From assembly GCA_964472605.1 (NCBI GenBank), contig CAYYLG010000005.1:1-29301 (forward strand): a stretch of DNA of 29,301 nt, in the 5' to 3' direction. The notes beneath the pieces are model-generated. The model was not told the origin of the DNA. It saw only the letters and a list, made by a program, of their open reading frames with translations, and did no database searches. The translations under genes were made by a program, and so were the position numbers. Below, piece after piece: positions 22,473-29,301 of this stretch. This stretch comes from JANNXY01 sp964472605. Lineage in GTDB: Bacteria > Patescibacteriota > Minisyncoccia > Phycocordibacterales > CAIZIN01. The stretch's first letter is position 1; every line of letters begins with the position of its first letter.

Positions 22473-23822
22473 TTACTTAACCTGTAAACTTAGCAGGTTC
22501 GGGTATCCTAATTTTATGAATGGCTTATCTTTACATGCAGCAACAACCTTTTCAATCGCCTCCTCTAGTGCCTTGAGGTCTCCTGCTTCCTCTTTTTCGC
22601 CCACGACAACTGAAGCCGGGATTAGGTCTGCATAAGCTAGCTTGATTTTCTTGCTGACACTTTCTGCTCGATCATCAATATCCATGCGTACCGGCTTATC
22701 GGCATATTTCTCGATAAGTTTTTGACAGAACGCTACCTGCTTCTCTCCAACAGGAATAAGTCGTATTTGGACCGGATGAAGCCAGAGAGGAAAACTCCGC
22801 TCGAAGTTATCAAGGAGCATGTAGATGTATCGCTCAATACCACCAGGCACAGCGGAGTGAATGATAATCGGATGCTTATCTTTACCGTCTTTATCTGCAT
22901 ACTTTATATCGAGACGTTCAGCATTGTTTACGTCTATCTGAATACAGCAGATTTCTCGAGATTGATCCAATTTATCAATGATTTTATAGTCCACATTGAT
23001 TATCCAATAGCGGTCTTTACCATCATTAAGGATAGATACAAGCACGTCTCTATTAAGTCGCTTTGCGAATGGAATAATTTTATCTTTGTACTTTTCCCAG
23101 TTTGCTTCAGAAGAAACCTCTACGACAACTTGATACTCGATTTCGACTTCACTGGCTGCCTTAAGAAGTTGCGCTTCTATTTTTGGATACCAGCCGAAAG
23201 CCTCATCAATATCCTTGAAATAAGGATGTAGATCAGCCATATAGAAGCGTCTCTGGCGATGAAGAAGCATACATTCTCCGCTTTGCTCATGTCGATAGCA
23301 ATCTACAAGCGAGAAGTGTGCGAATGGCAGATGTTTATGGCTCAACTTATATTTAGCCGCCATGTTGAATTGCGGATAACTTGCGTCATAGCTCATCACC
23401 ACATCCTTTTTTCCAGACTTGAATTGAAACAACCTATCTCCGTACAAGTTCGCATAAGCTTTCACAACTGGATGAGACATGTCAAACACATTCGATCCAT
23501 GGACCTCATAAATTGGAAAGCCAATTTTTTCTACAAGTTGCCGCGCGTATTCTTTAACCAAGCGAACAATCATCGCACCTTTATAGTCATACTGAACGAA
23601 ACCGGCGTCTGCATTCGGTTCCCACTCGAAGCCGAGTTTATGTGCATACGAGAGGTATTTTGGTTTCTCGGGATTTTCTTTTGCTTGTTTTGATTTGTCA
23701 TCACCAATAGCCTCAAGCTCTACAAATCGCTTGAATTTTTCGGGCAAGTTTGAAGACGACAGATATTCTTCTGCTTTCTGAACATTCCCGTTTTTATTTA
23801 TGACTAGATATTTATTACTCAT
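22473..23822 (-). CDS. thrS: threonyl-tRNA synthetase, short form
   Basis: 449 residues, against about 640 for the usual bacterial enzyme. The N-terminal TGS and editing domains are missing; only about 50 unrelated residues precede the class II catalytic core. Motif 2 is YRHEQSGECMLLHRQRRF, motif 3 is HSAVPGGIERYIYMLL, and the C-terminal anticodon-binding domain contains LWLHPVQIRLIPVGEKQ. By hand alignment, two zinc ligands are kept (His199 in ADLHPYF, His322) but the usual Cys of the NCPGH motif is replaced by Ser148 (ASYPQ). The enzyme charges tRNA-Thr; the lost zinc Cys and editing domain raise the question of how it excludes valine and serine. The call rests on motif order and the anticodon domain. 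Confidence 0.85.
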   Translation of the reverse strand: MSNKYLVINKNGNVQKAEEYLSSSNLPEKFKRFVELEAIGDDKSKQAKENPEKPKYLSYAHKLGFEWEPNADAGFVQYDYKGAMIVRLVKEYARQLVEKIGFPIYEVHGSNVFDMSHPVVKAYANLYGDRLFQFKSGKKDVVMSYDASYPQFNMAAKYKLSHKHLPFAHFSLVDCYRHEQSGECMLLHRQRRFYMADLHPYFKDIDEAFGWYPKIEAQLLKAASEVEIEYQVVVEVSSEANWEKYKDKIIPFAKRLNRDVLVSILNDGKDRYWIINVDYKIIDKLDQSREICCIQIDVNNAERLDIKYADKDGKDKHPIIIHSAVPGGIERYIYMLLDNFERSFPLWLHPVQIRLIPVGEKQVAFCQKLIEKYADKPVRMDIDDRAESVSKKIKLAYADLIPASVVVGEKEEAGDLKALEEAIEKVVAACKDKPFIKLGYPNLLSLQVK

Positions 23823-24021
23823 ATTAGGTAAGTTAACTTTTTAATGTTACCTGTTTTCTCGACCTATATGAGCTTTTCTTTCGGTAGTAAAGAAAGAGCC
23901 CCATCGTTGGGGCTCTTTCTGATTTAGACAATAGAAGTAAGCACCCAACTTTAGGTCTTGGGCGTAGTCGTGCTTACGTTATTAAGGCTGTTTATTACCT
24001 TTTTCATACCCATCTACTATA
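23823..24021 (-). promoter_or_regulatory. thrS promoter and structured leader
   Basis: An extended -10 TGCTATAGT lies at 24024-24016 (minus strand), with a predicted start near 24009 and a leader of about 187 bases. The leader can form a hairpin GTAAGCAC/GTGCTTAC extended inside by CCAA/TTGG (about 23937-23977), then a 12-bp stem AGAAAGAGCCCC/GGGGCTCTTTCT (23888-23918) ending in a U-rich strand. An alternative pairing GCUCUUUCUUU with AAAGAAAAGC, just downstream, would compete with the second stem. It may also end the 24057-25195 transcript. No T-box sequence is seen. Confidence 0.5.
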
Positions 24022-24056
24022 GCATACAAAGAGAGATTTTGGAAGTCCTGCTCCAC

Positions 24057-24695
24057 TTACCTCAAAATATCTATAACTTTAGCCATATTCTTATTTTCAG
24101 ACCACAACCTTGTAATCTCTGCACGCATCTCCTGATGTTGAGGGTATCCGCTATCAACCGCTCCATTCATAAGATCTGAGAAATCAGAATTAAGAATCAC
24201 AGTTAGGGATTCCTTTATATCGTTATACTTTTCTCTCGATACACCTTGATTGGCGAGCTTCTCTCCAAAAGCGTACCAAGTATAGAAGTGGAATAATTCG
24301 TGCATCACCGTTCTACGGACAGAGGTTGCCGGAACGGATACGAAGAAATAGTTTTCTTCGATATTGTACGGACATCTATTATTGATAGTCAGATACGCCA
24401 TTATATCTTCAGGAAGTTTTACTTGGAATATAGCCTCCGCTCGCTTTGTGTATTCTTCCTTCACCTCATCCCAGTCTTTTTGATACCTTTCGATATATCC
24501 CTGCAAGTCAATATTTTTTTCAGAAATATATTTTTCGATAAAAGCAGAAGTTGCCTCATTTGTCAGATTTTCACCAACTGCCGCCACAAGTTGTTCATAT
24601 ACTTTGGTTGCCGACTGAGAATTATGAGAACTCTTGCCTTTGTTTAGAAGGCACCAAATGTCTTTTTCTTGATCGTAATCGAATTTTAATTTCAT
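24057..24695 (-). CDS. putative zinc metallopeptidase, HExxH
   Basis: 212 residues from ATG 24695 (MKLKFDYDQEKD). The one clear motif is MHELFHFY, with HELFH at 132-136, a standard zinc-peptidase helix preceded by a conserved-looking segment (YFFVSVPATSVRRTV). A further Glu in YNDIKESLTVILN could be a third ligand. There is no signal peptide, so it acts in the cytoplasm if active. The ATG lies six bases after the stop of the upstream ADP-ribosyltransferase-like gene, so the two are one operon. Known family not identified; peptidase activity is inferred from the motif. Confidence 0.6.
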   Translation of the reverse strand: MKLKFDYDQEKDIWCLLNKGKSSHNSQSATKVYEQLVAAVGENLTNEATSAFIEKYISEKNIDLQGYIERYQKDWDEVKEEYTKRAEAIFQVKLPEDIMAYLTINNRCPYNIEENYFFVSVPATSVRRTVMHELFHFYTWYAFGEKLANQGVSREKYNDIKESLTVILNSDFSDLMNGAVDSGYPQHQEMRAEITRLWSENKNMAKVIDILR

Positions 24696-24700
24696 AAATA

Positions 24701-25195
24701 TCAAGAAAATCTGTCCTCTTTATACTGAACGGTCGCGCCCTTAGGATCTTTGCCACGCTTTTTCATTTCATCAAGCACATGATCATATTCAACAAAATTA
24801 ATGTCGAATTTTTTCAGTTCTGCAAGGATATTATCGATCTTCTTTTCGGATAGAACTTTTGTTTCTGCTCTTGATACAAGTTCGAGGTGACTGAGACGTT
24901 GGTCAGAAACAAAACCAGAATCTTCGATGGTGTATACAATTCCCGGAGCAGCTAAAAGTTGAAAGGCATTTGGAACAAGCTCATCGATATACATTTCTTC
25001 CTGATGCGTATCTTGATCGACGAAATAACCCACAGCCAACTCATCACCTGTGCCGTGGATCATAGCCATAGCGAAACGGATATCGGGAGTGGCAAATACT
25101 ACAGACTCACCATTAACACCTTTGTGAGGAAAGGGTTTGAGAGTTTTTATTCCTGCTATTTTCGATCCATGATAAAGCTCAGCCATTTTTGACAT
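24701..25195 (-). CDS. hypothetical protein, ADP-ribosyltransferase-like N-terminus
   Basis: 164 residues. The start (ELYHGSKIAGIKTLKP ... SVVFATPDIRFAMAM) resembles the opening of small ADP-ribosyltransferase-fold and DUF3990-like proteins, in which YHGS binds the NAD ribose. The later catalytic Glu cannot be fixed. A 6-bp hairpin AGCACT/AGTGCT lies three bases upstream of ATG 25195 and could limit translation; ATG 25186 (MAELYHGS) is an alternative start. Operon with the HExxH protein. Toxin, RNA-modifying or unknown roles are all open. Confidence 0.5.
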   Translation of the reverse strand: MSKMAELYHGSKIAGIKTLKPFPHKGVNGESVVFATPDIRFAMAMIHGTGDELAVGYFVDQDTHQEEMYIDELVPNAFQLLAAPGIVYTIEDSGFVSDQRLSHLELVSRAETKVLSEKKIDNILAELKKFDINFVEYDHVLDEMKKRGKDPKGATVQYKEDRFS

Positions 25196-25221
25196 TTTAG
25201 CACTTTTTAGTGCTTCTTTGA

Positions 25222-25251
25222 ACCCTAGCTTACATTCAGAAATTTGTGTAG
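25222..25251 (+). repeat. 30-bp repeat, left of serS
   Basis: ACCCTAGCTTACATTCAGAA then ATTTGTGTAG. It matches 26726-26755 (ACCCTAGCTTACGTATCAGA then ATTTGTGTAG) in direct orientation, differing only in the central few bases. Here it also forms the ends of an AACCCTA/TAGGGTT hairpin. Confidence 0.6.
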
Positions 25252-25254
25252 GGT

Positions 25255-26532
25255 TTAGTTTTTGATCGAGTCTTTACCGACAAAAGGTTGCAACACTCTG
25301 GGTATATCAATCGATCCATCCTCCTTTTGATAATTTTCCATTATCGCAATCAATATTCTCCCGATAGCAAAAGCAGTTGCGTCATTCATGTGTATATATT
25401 CAATCTCACCGGCGTTTCGTCGAACTCGCGTCTGTAACCTCATAGATTGATAGGTGCCCATGTAATCAGAGGTGTGTGTCTCACGATATCTATCCTGCCC
25501 AGGCATCCATGTTTCAATATCAATCTGCCGCACATCAGGACCACCCATATCTCCCGTACAAATTGCTACCACTTGATAAGGAAGTTCCAATTGCTGTAAC
25601 AAATATTCCTGAATGGCGACGATAAAGTCTTGTTCTTTAAGAGCATCTTCCTGTAGCGTAAAGCACTCCATCTCAATCTTGTCGAATTGGTGTAGGCGCA
25701 AGATGCCCTTCACATCTTTTCCATGAGAACCGGCTTCTCGGCGATATGCAGGAGAAATACCGGCATAACGTATCGGCAAAGATGCCTCGGCCAGAATTTC
25801 ATTCATATGCAAGGGACCGAGTGTGTGTTCCGCACTTCCCACGAGATAGAGGTCGTCCTGAGACATATGATAGCGCTCCTCTCGAGGTTCAAGACGCGCC
25901 ATTTTCTCCATTACTTCTGGTTTGATAAAGACGGGAGGCACAACAGGGACGAAAGGCTTGGCATTGATTTCAAGGTCTGCATTTTTTGCAATGTCTTCCA
26001 AGGTGGTCTTATTTGTCAGAATAGATAAAGTGAAGTTCACAACAGCTTGTTGTAGTAACACTAAGTCACCTTTTAAGTAGGCAAAGCGCGAACCAGAAAT
26101 CTCTCCAGCTTTTTCACTTTCAATCAGATCGAGATCCTTACCCAATTCCCAATGCTCCTTTGGCTTAAAAGAAAAATGTGGCTTTTCTCCTACTTGTCGC
26201 AAAACCTTGTTTTCAGATTCGTTGGCACCGACAGGGGTATCGTCAGAGGGAATATTCGGGATAGCCTTGTACAGCTTATCGAAATCAGTTTCAATTGATT
26301 TTAATTCCTGCTCGAGCTTTTGAACTTTTACCTTTATCTCCTTACCTTTCTCAATATCTTGAGATGCGCTCGCTGTGTTTCGTTCAGCTCTCAAGGCCTC
26401 AATTTCTTTTTGCAAATATCTTCGTTTTTGATCCAGAGACAGAAAAGCGTCAAAATCGACTTTCGATTTTTTGACCTTTATGGCCCGTCGCACTTTATCT
26501 TGGTTTTTACGAATGTAGTTTAGATCGATCAT
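25255..26532 (-). CDS. serS: seryl-tRNA synthetase
   Basis: 425 residues, usual length. Residues 1-105 hold the long antiparallel coiled-coil arm that grips the tRNA-Ser variable arm (KEIEALRAERNTAS ... KVQKLEQELKSIETDFDKL). Class II motifs are motif 2 (YRREAGSHGKDVKGILRLHQFDKIEM) and motif 3 (AFAIGRILIAIMENYQKEDGSI), with TSEH-like VGSAEHTLGPL for serine binding. The enzyme makes Ser-tRNA. The ATG lies about five bases after the predicted transcript start (TATAAT, 26549-26544). Flanked by a 30-bp direct repeat. Confidence 0.97.
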   Translation of the reverse strand: MIDLNYIRKNQDKVRRAIKVKKSKVDFDAFLSLDQKRRYLQKEIEALRAERNTASASQDIEKGKEIKVKVQKLEQELKSIETDFDKLYKAIPNIPSDDTPVGANESENKVLRQVGEKPHFSFKPKEHWELGKDLDLIESEKAGEISGSRFAYLKGDLVLLQQAVVNFTLSILTNKTTLEDIAKNADLEINAKPFVPVVPPVFIKPEVMEKMARLEPREERYHMSQDDLYLVGSAEHTLGPLHMNEILAEASLPIRYAGISPAYRREAGSHGKDVKGILRLHQFDKIEMECFTLQEDALKEQDFIVAIQEYLLQQLELPYQVVAICTGDMGGPDVRQIDIETWMPGQDRYRETHTSDYMGTYQSMRLQTRVRRNAGEIEYIHMNDATAFAIGRILIAIMENYQKEDGSIDIPRVLQPFVGKDSIKN

Positions 26533-26543
26533 GGTATTGCTTA

Positions 26544-26549
26544 ATTATA
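26544..26549 (-). promoter_or_regulatory. -10 box of serS
   Basis: TATAAT on the minus strand, predicted start near 26537, five bases before ATG 26532. Confidence 0.55.
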
Positions 26550-26725
26550 AAATAAAATTACTCGCTTTGGGGCGAGCTTTTGGTTGGAACACAGATACAA
26601 AAAGCTCACCTCATTTACTTGATGAGGATGAACTAGATGAAAATCGGTTTTTCGCTGCTTCTTGCATTGAGATAAATAGTACATCTTTTTGACCTTAAAC
26701 GCAATCGTTGGTTTGAGTATCCGCC
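26550..26725 (-). other. gene-poor spacer with two terminator-like hairpins
   Basis: On the minus strand, CCTCAT/ATGAGG (26628-26610) is followed by TGAGCTTTTTG, and CTCGC/GCGAG (26576-26561) is followed by AATTTTATTTT. A 72-codon frame (26541-26759, MTTQILIRKLGW...) crosses both and the serS -10, so I doubt that it is a gene, though its first codons share the 30-bp repeat with 25222-25251. Confidence 0.4.
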
Positions 26726-26755
26726 ACCCTAGCTTACGTATCAGAATTTGTGTAG
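26726..26755 (+). repeat. 30-bp repeat, right of serS
   Basis: Direct-repeat partner of 25222-25251; see that entry. Together they bracket serS and its promoter. Confidence 0.6.
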
Positions 26756-26780
26756 TCATTTACCAACTTCATCACTTTAC

Positions 26781-26809
26781 TTGACTAAAGCACTCCACTC
26801 TGATAAAGT
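26781..26809 (+). promoter_or_regulatory. yerC-type gene promoter, leaderless
   Basis: TTGACT (26781-26786), 17-base spacer, TAAAGT preceded by TGA as extended -10. Predicted start 26816 is the A of the ATG. CACTTTA (26773-26779) and TAAAGTG (26804-26810) form an inverted repeat across the promoter, a possible operator. Confidence 0.65.
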
Positions 26810-26815
26810 GCCCAT

Positions 26816-27130
26816 ATGGACTGGAATAGCCCTAAAAACAAGACTTTGGTAAAAGCGATCTTGGCTCTCAAAACACCTGACGAGGCCAAGCGGTTTTTGC
26901 GTGACCTCATGACCGAAGGCGAAATCGAAGAGTTTGGAAAGCGTCTCCAGGCGGCAGAAATGCTCACTCGAAATGAGCCGTATTCGGCAATTGAAAAAGA
27001 AACAGGTCTTAGTTCAACCACTGTCGCTCGTGTTTCTAAATGGCTTAACGGCAAGCAAGGCGGCTACAAAACTATCCTCAATAAAATCCATCATCATAGC
27101 TCTATCCAAACAGGGAGAGGGTTGTCTTGA
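26816..27130 (+). CDS. YerC/YecD family TrpR-related regulator
   Basis: 104 residues of the Trp-repressor-like fold: RFLRDLMTEGEIEEFGKRLQAAEMLTRNEPYSAIEKETGLSSTTVARVSKWL, where the last helices are the DNA-binding helix-turn-helix. In Bacillus the family member is YerC; the true ligand and targets are uncertain in most bacteria. The ATG is at the predicted first transcribed base. An inverted repeat over its own promoter suggests self-control. A GC-rich hairpin follows the gene. Confidence 0.88.
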   Translation: MDWNSPKNKTLVKAILALKTPDEAKRFLRDLMTEGEIEEFGKRLQAAEMLTRNEPYSAIEKETGLSSTTVARVSKWLNGKQGGYKTILNKIHHHSSIQTGRGLS

Positions 27131-27160
27131 TTATATTTCTAGGAAAATAACATGAAGCTA

Positions 27161-27190
27161 ACCCCCTCCTTGATTGGAGGGGGTCTTCGT
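27161..27190 (+). terminator. hairpin after the YerC-type gene
   Basis: ACCCCCTCC (27161-27169), loop TTGATT, GGAGGGGGT (27176-27184), then CTTCGTTTG. The stem is very stable but the T-run is weak. Confidence 0.6.
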
Positions 27191-27230
27191 TTGCCTACCT
27201 AAAACAAAATGGCAAATTCAGTTCTTTAAA

Positions 27231-27236
27231 AAGGAG
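27231..27236 (+). promoter_or_regulatory. Shine-Dalgarno AAGGAG
   Basis: Consensus ribosome binding site six bases before ATG 27243. It is notable because most other starts in the window have none. Confidence 0.75.
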
Positions 27237-27242
27237 TCGTGA

Positions 27243-28106
27243 ATGAATATCAAGTTCTGTAACTTCGACATGGATCAGTCCATCGTCGCACCCGTCACTT
27301 ATCGTGACTACCCCCATCTGACAACCCCGATTGGGGTCGAGATCGGACCGAAGATTCGAGAGGAACTTCGCCAGCTCTTGGCGGGATTCCTGAAGTTCCA
27401 CAAGAGAGACGAAAAAGGCACGTTCATTCGTGTCGATGCTTTCTTGTCGGAAGACGGTCTCAACATCATCGAGTTCAACGTCGAGCTTGCGGATGGTTGG
27501 GGTGTTGCGCTCAACCTTGCTCGGTCGTGTGGAAAACCCGTTGAGTTGCCTGTGGGAGTGGAGCTGCCTCGGCGATATGTCGCTTATAAAAGCGACTACC
27601 TGCCCGAGTACCGTCTTGCCATAAGCGAATTCGGCAAGCTCGGTCAAAATTCGATGTCCATCAAGGAAGACTTCTGGACTTCCGAGGAAAAGGATCCACT
27701 CGACAGCAAACTGTGTCTCGAGCAGTTTGCTCGGACATGGAATGGTGACACTGTTCGGATACCGAAACTCTATTCGGTTGAAACCACGCTATGGGAGAGT
27801 CTTCCCGAAAACGTGGTATTCAAATTCACTGAGAAATACGGGCCCGAGGCGCTCAGAGCAAGATACAGCGTGGCCCCTCGGGAAAAGATCGGCAAAGGAA
27901 AGCATGTTCGGCAGTCTTACAACGCTTCCCGAGCCGTAGCTCAAGAGAGAATCGTGCCACACACGCTTCATGATGGGTCGGTCACCCAAGCCATCATCAT
28001 GTGCTCGGGGAGTATACCGATCACGGGCTACCTCCAAGTCGCTCCGCAGGGAGAGTTCATTATCAACGACAGGACTGGTCGCAAGGGACCGCTACTGTTT
28101 GTTTGA
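27243..28106 (+). CDS. hypothetical protein, resembles circularly permuted ATP-grasp
   Basis: 287 residues, not firmly recognised. FIRVDAFLSEDGLNIIEFNVE (about residues 61-82) looks like the metal-binding RVDxx...(E)xN strand pair that normally ends an ATP-grasp domain. VVFKFTEKYGPEAL (about 191-204) and VAQERIVP (about 231-238) look like the Lys strand and the hinge ExxxP that normally come before it. The reversed order suggests a circular permutation, as in glutathionylspermidine-synthase-like enzymes. If right, it would join an amine and a carboxylate using ATP. The gene is GC-richer than its neighbours and has a real Shine-Dalgarno and its own terminator, which suggests transfer from another lineage. 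Confidence 0.55.
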   Translation: MNIKFCNFDMDQSIVAPVTYRDYPHLTTPIGVEIGPKIREELRQLLAGFLKFHKRDEKGTFIRVDAFLSEDGLNIIEFNVELADGWGVALNLARSCGKPVELPVGVELPRRYVAYKSDYLPEYRLAISEFGKLGQNSMSIKEDFWTSEEKDPLDSKLCLEQFARTWNGDTVRIPKLYSVETTLWESLPENVVFKFTEKYGPEALRARYSVAPREKIGKGKHVRQSYNASRAVAQERIVPHTLHDGSVTQAIIMCSGSIPITGYLQVAPQGEFIINDRTGRKGPLLFV

Positions 28107-28110
28107 TCTC

Positions 28111-28150
28111 ACAGGCTTGTATCGCTTCGTGCAATACAAGCCTGTTTTTA
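28111..28150 (+). terminator. strong rho-independent terminator
   Basis: 12-bp perfect stem ACAGGCTTGTAT/ATACAAGCCTGT with an 11-base loop, then TTTTTAT. The TTTTTATAAA end could double as the -10 of the following HAD gene. Confidence 0.9.
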
Positions 28151-28164
28151 TAAAAATCAAAAAC

Positions 28165-28725
28165 ATGAAAACAATTATCTTCGATGTAGACGGAACACTT
28201 ACCAATATTTGGCCGATAGAAAAATCGGTGCTTTTACGCATGACCAAAGGAAAATATGAAGACGAAATGGAAGAATTTAAGAAATCTGGAATATCGGATA
28301 CGTATAAAATATTTCGTAAGGTTTCTGGGAAGAAAGTGAGCAAAAGAAAATATTTCACACTATATAACCAAGCATTTCTTAAATCAAAAATCTTCCCTAA
28401 GTTGGAAAAGTATCCCACAGTAGACTGGATTAAAAAGAATCAAAATAAATATACATTCACATACGCTACGGGCGGTCAGAAATTAGAAACTGAATGCGTG
28501 TTGACTCAACTTGGAATAATAAAATATTTCGATTTAGAAAACTCTGTCGATAAAAATAACTGTCGCTTTTCAAAGAAGACAGGTATTCCACTCAAAAAGA
28601 TAAAATCAAGATATAAGGATTGCATTTTGATCACTGATAGCGATAGCGACGGTACTGGTGCTTCAAAGGCGAGTATTCGATTTATAAAAATAAAACCAAA
28701 TCAAGAATTCCAAGGTAAATTTTAA
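28165..28725 (+). CDS. HAD-superfamily hydrolase
   Basis: 186 residues from ATG 28165. Motif I is IIFDVDGTLTN (nucleophile Asp7, acid Asp9), motif II is the Thr in YATGGQK, motif III a Lys in KKTGIPLKK and motif IV LITDSDSDGTGA with the acidic pair. A helical cap sits between motifs I and II (KGKYEDEMEEFKKSG). HAD enzymes of this size are mostly small phosphatases (phosphoglycolate, nucleotide or sugar phosphates); the substrate cannot be assigned. A frame extending upstream through the terminator is rejected as the cap-less extra part lies antisense-like over the previous gene's end. Confidence 0.82.
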   Translation: MKTIIFDVDGTLTNIWPIEKSVLLRMTKGKYEDEMEEFKKSGISDTYKIFRKVSGKKVSKRKYFTLYNQAFLKSKIFPKLEKYPTVDWIKKNQNKYTFTYATGGQKLETECVLTQLGIIKYFDLENSVDKNNCRFSKKTGIPLKKIKSRYKDCILITDSDSDGTGASKASIRFIKIKPNQEFQGKF

Positions 28726-28765
28726 GGTCTAGACTCCCAAAGCGATCAGCGTCATCCATTAGGAT

Positions 28766-29092
28766 GTGAAAGATGACGACATCGAAGCAATAATAGATGC
28801 TTCAAAGCATTTCAAATATCATGAGCCAACAGGCTCTACACCGTTCAATCGTATTTCCAAGTTGCCCGAATCCAAGCGGCATTTGAAGATAGCAATCAAG
28901 GAGAGGATCAGACTACTGGTCGCTTCATACATTTCCCTCGCTTCCTTCATCGACGACGACCTCGTCGATTTTTTGGAAAGCGACGAAGCGAAGAAACGGA
29001 AAGGCAAGGTCATCTGGATATACAACAAGGTTTTCAGGGACTATGAGCGGCTGCGGAAAGAAATCATGAAATTTAACCCATTTGAGCCATGA
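28766..29092 (+). CDS. hypothetical protein, 108 residues
   Basis: Not recognised. A helical, charged protein (KDDDIEAIIDASKHF at the start, FLESDEAKKRKGKVIW near the end). GTG at 28766 is the first plausible start; there is no ATG before the conserved-looking part. The gene has a higher GC content than the HAD gene before it and overlaps the next frame by ATGA, forming a pair of phage- or plasmid-like style. Function unknown. Confidence 0.55.
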   Translation: MKDDDIEAIIDASKHFKYHEPTGSTPFNRISKLPESKRHLKIAIKERIRLLVASYISLASFIDDDLVDFLESDEAKKRKGKVIWIYNKVFRDYERLRKEIMKFNPFEP

Positions 29093-29301
29093 GAAAATTC
29101 ATCAAAGCAAAACCGAGGGACATTATAGGATCGTCATTCGACGGATACTTGCTCATGCCGTACGACCATCTCGTGTTCCATTTGGGCGAGTCACACGACT
29201 GCACCAAGGACGGAGTGTGGAAATCGAAGGACAACAAGGTGCGTGTTCTGTGGGCATTCAAATCGAGACACAAGAAGCCGACCGTGATCACCGTATACGA
29301 C
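29089..29301 (+). CDS. hypothetical protein, N-terminal part (3' cut by window edge)
   Basis: 71 residues from ATG 29089, open to the window end. It starts with MRKFIKAKPRDIIGSSFDGY and is rich in basic and aromatic residues. The ATG overlaps the previous TGA by 4 bases, so the two are co-translated. No family recognised. Confidence 0.5.
   Translation, partial: MRKFIKAKPRDIIGSSFDGYLLMPYDHLVFHLGESHDCTKDGVWKSKDNKVRVLWAFKSRHKKPTVITVYD

Noticed and set aside
23823..24021. T-box riboswitch before thrS
   Set aside because: No T-box core (AGGGUGGNACCGCG-type) or specifier loop could be found; only hairpins are supported.
26541..26759. Small gene of 72 codons upstream of serS
   Set aside because: It crosses two terminator-like hairpins and the serS -10 box and has no recognisable family; kept only as a note.
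27970..28164. N-terminal extension of the HAD protein
   Set aside because: It would start inside the previous gene and run through a strong terminator; the DVDGT motif is at the right distance from ATG 28165.
1..29301. CRISPR array
   Set aside because: No regularly spaced short repeats and no cas-like gene anywhere in the window.

Overview
The window looks like a chromosomal segment of a small-genome candidate-phyla-radiation bacterium (Patescibacteria, most like the Parcubacteria). That placement is an inference from the mixture of compact housekeeping genes of CPR type (infC-rpmI-rplT, smpB-ssrA, ftsH, recG, a shortened thrS, serS, a YerC-type regulator), many short unrecognised proteins, a secreted peptidoglycan-binding/CARDB protein, and start codons that sit at or only a few bases past a strong TATAAT-type -10 box with no Shine-Dalgarno. 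TAA, TAG and TGA are all used as stops, so the standard bacterial code applies.

Layout. 1-1153: end of a beta-CASP nuclease and a LOG-family protein, closed by a bidirectional terminator. 1154-6092 (minus strand): infC-rpmI-rplT operon, small unknown genes (two sharing an almost identical promoter/leader), a P-loop kinase and histidine phosphatase pair, then tmRNA (ssrA) with smpB. 6120-9290 (plus): ftsH and a secreted PG-binding/CARDB protein. 9322-11953 (minus): tRNA-Ile(UAU), recG and a small unknown gene.

11996-16711 is the most interesting part: a 4.7-kb integrated element with a large serine recombinase and a two-gene cargo (XRE regulator fused in frame to a purine-type permease across a G9 tract, followed by a SAM methyltransferase). 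A 528-bp sequence is present once intact in the middle (14654-15181), and once split in two halves, in inverted orientation, at the two outer ends. The split point is GCGGTG. Joining the ends recreates exactly the central sequence, so the outer ends behave like attL/attR and the middle like an inverted second attP. The free form would be a circle of about 4.71 kb with two 528-bp inverted repeats separating a cargo arc from a recombinase arc. It sits immediately upstream of the promoter of the 11615-11953 gene.

16983-22470 is a fragment of a tailed-phage genome: an unknown gene, a ParB-domain/DNA methyltransferase, a second DNA methyltransferase, terminase small subunit, and a terminase large subunit broken by an in-frame amber codon that seems to carry two nuclease-like domains. 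No portal or capsid genes follow; the fragment ends 2 bases from thrS, which is convergent.

22473-26532 (minus): thrS (no TGS/editing domains) with a structured leader, a HExxH protein and an ADP-ribosyltransferase-like protein, and serS. 26816-29301 (plus): YerC/TrpR-like regulator, a GC-richer gene resembling a circularly permuted ATP-grasp enzyme with a real Shine-Dalgarno, a HAD phosphatase, and two overlapping unknown genes, the last cut by the window edge.
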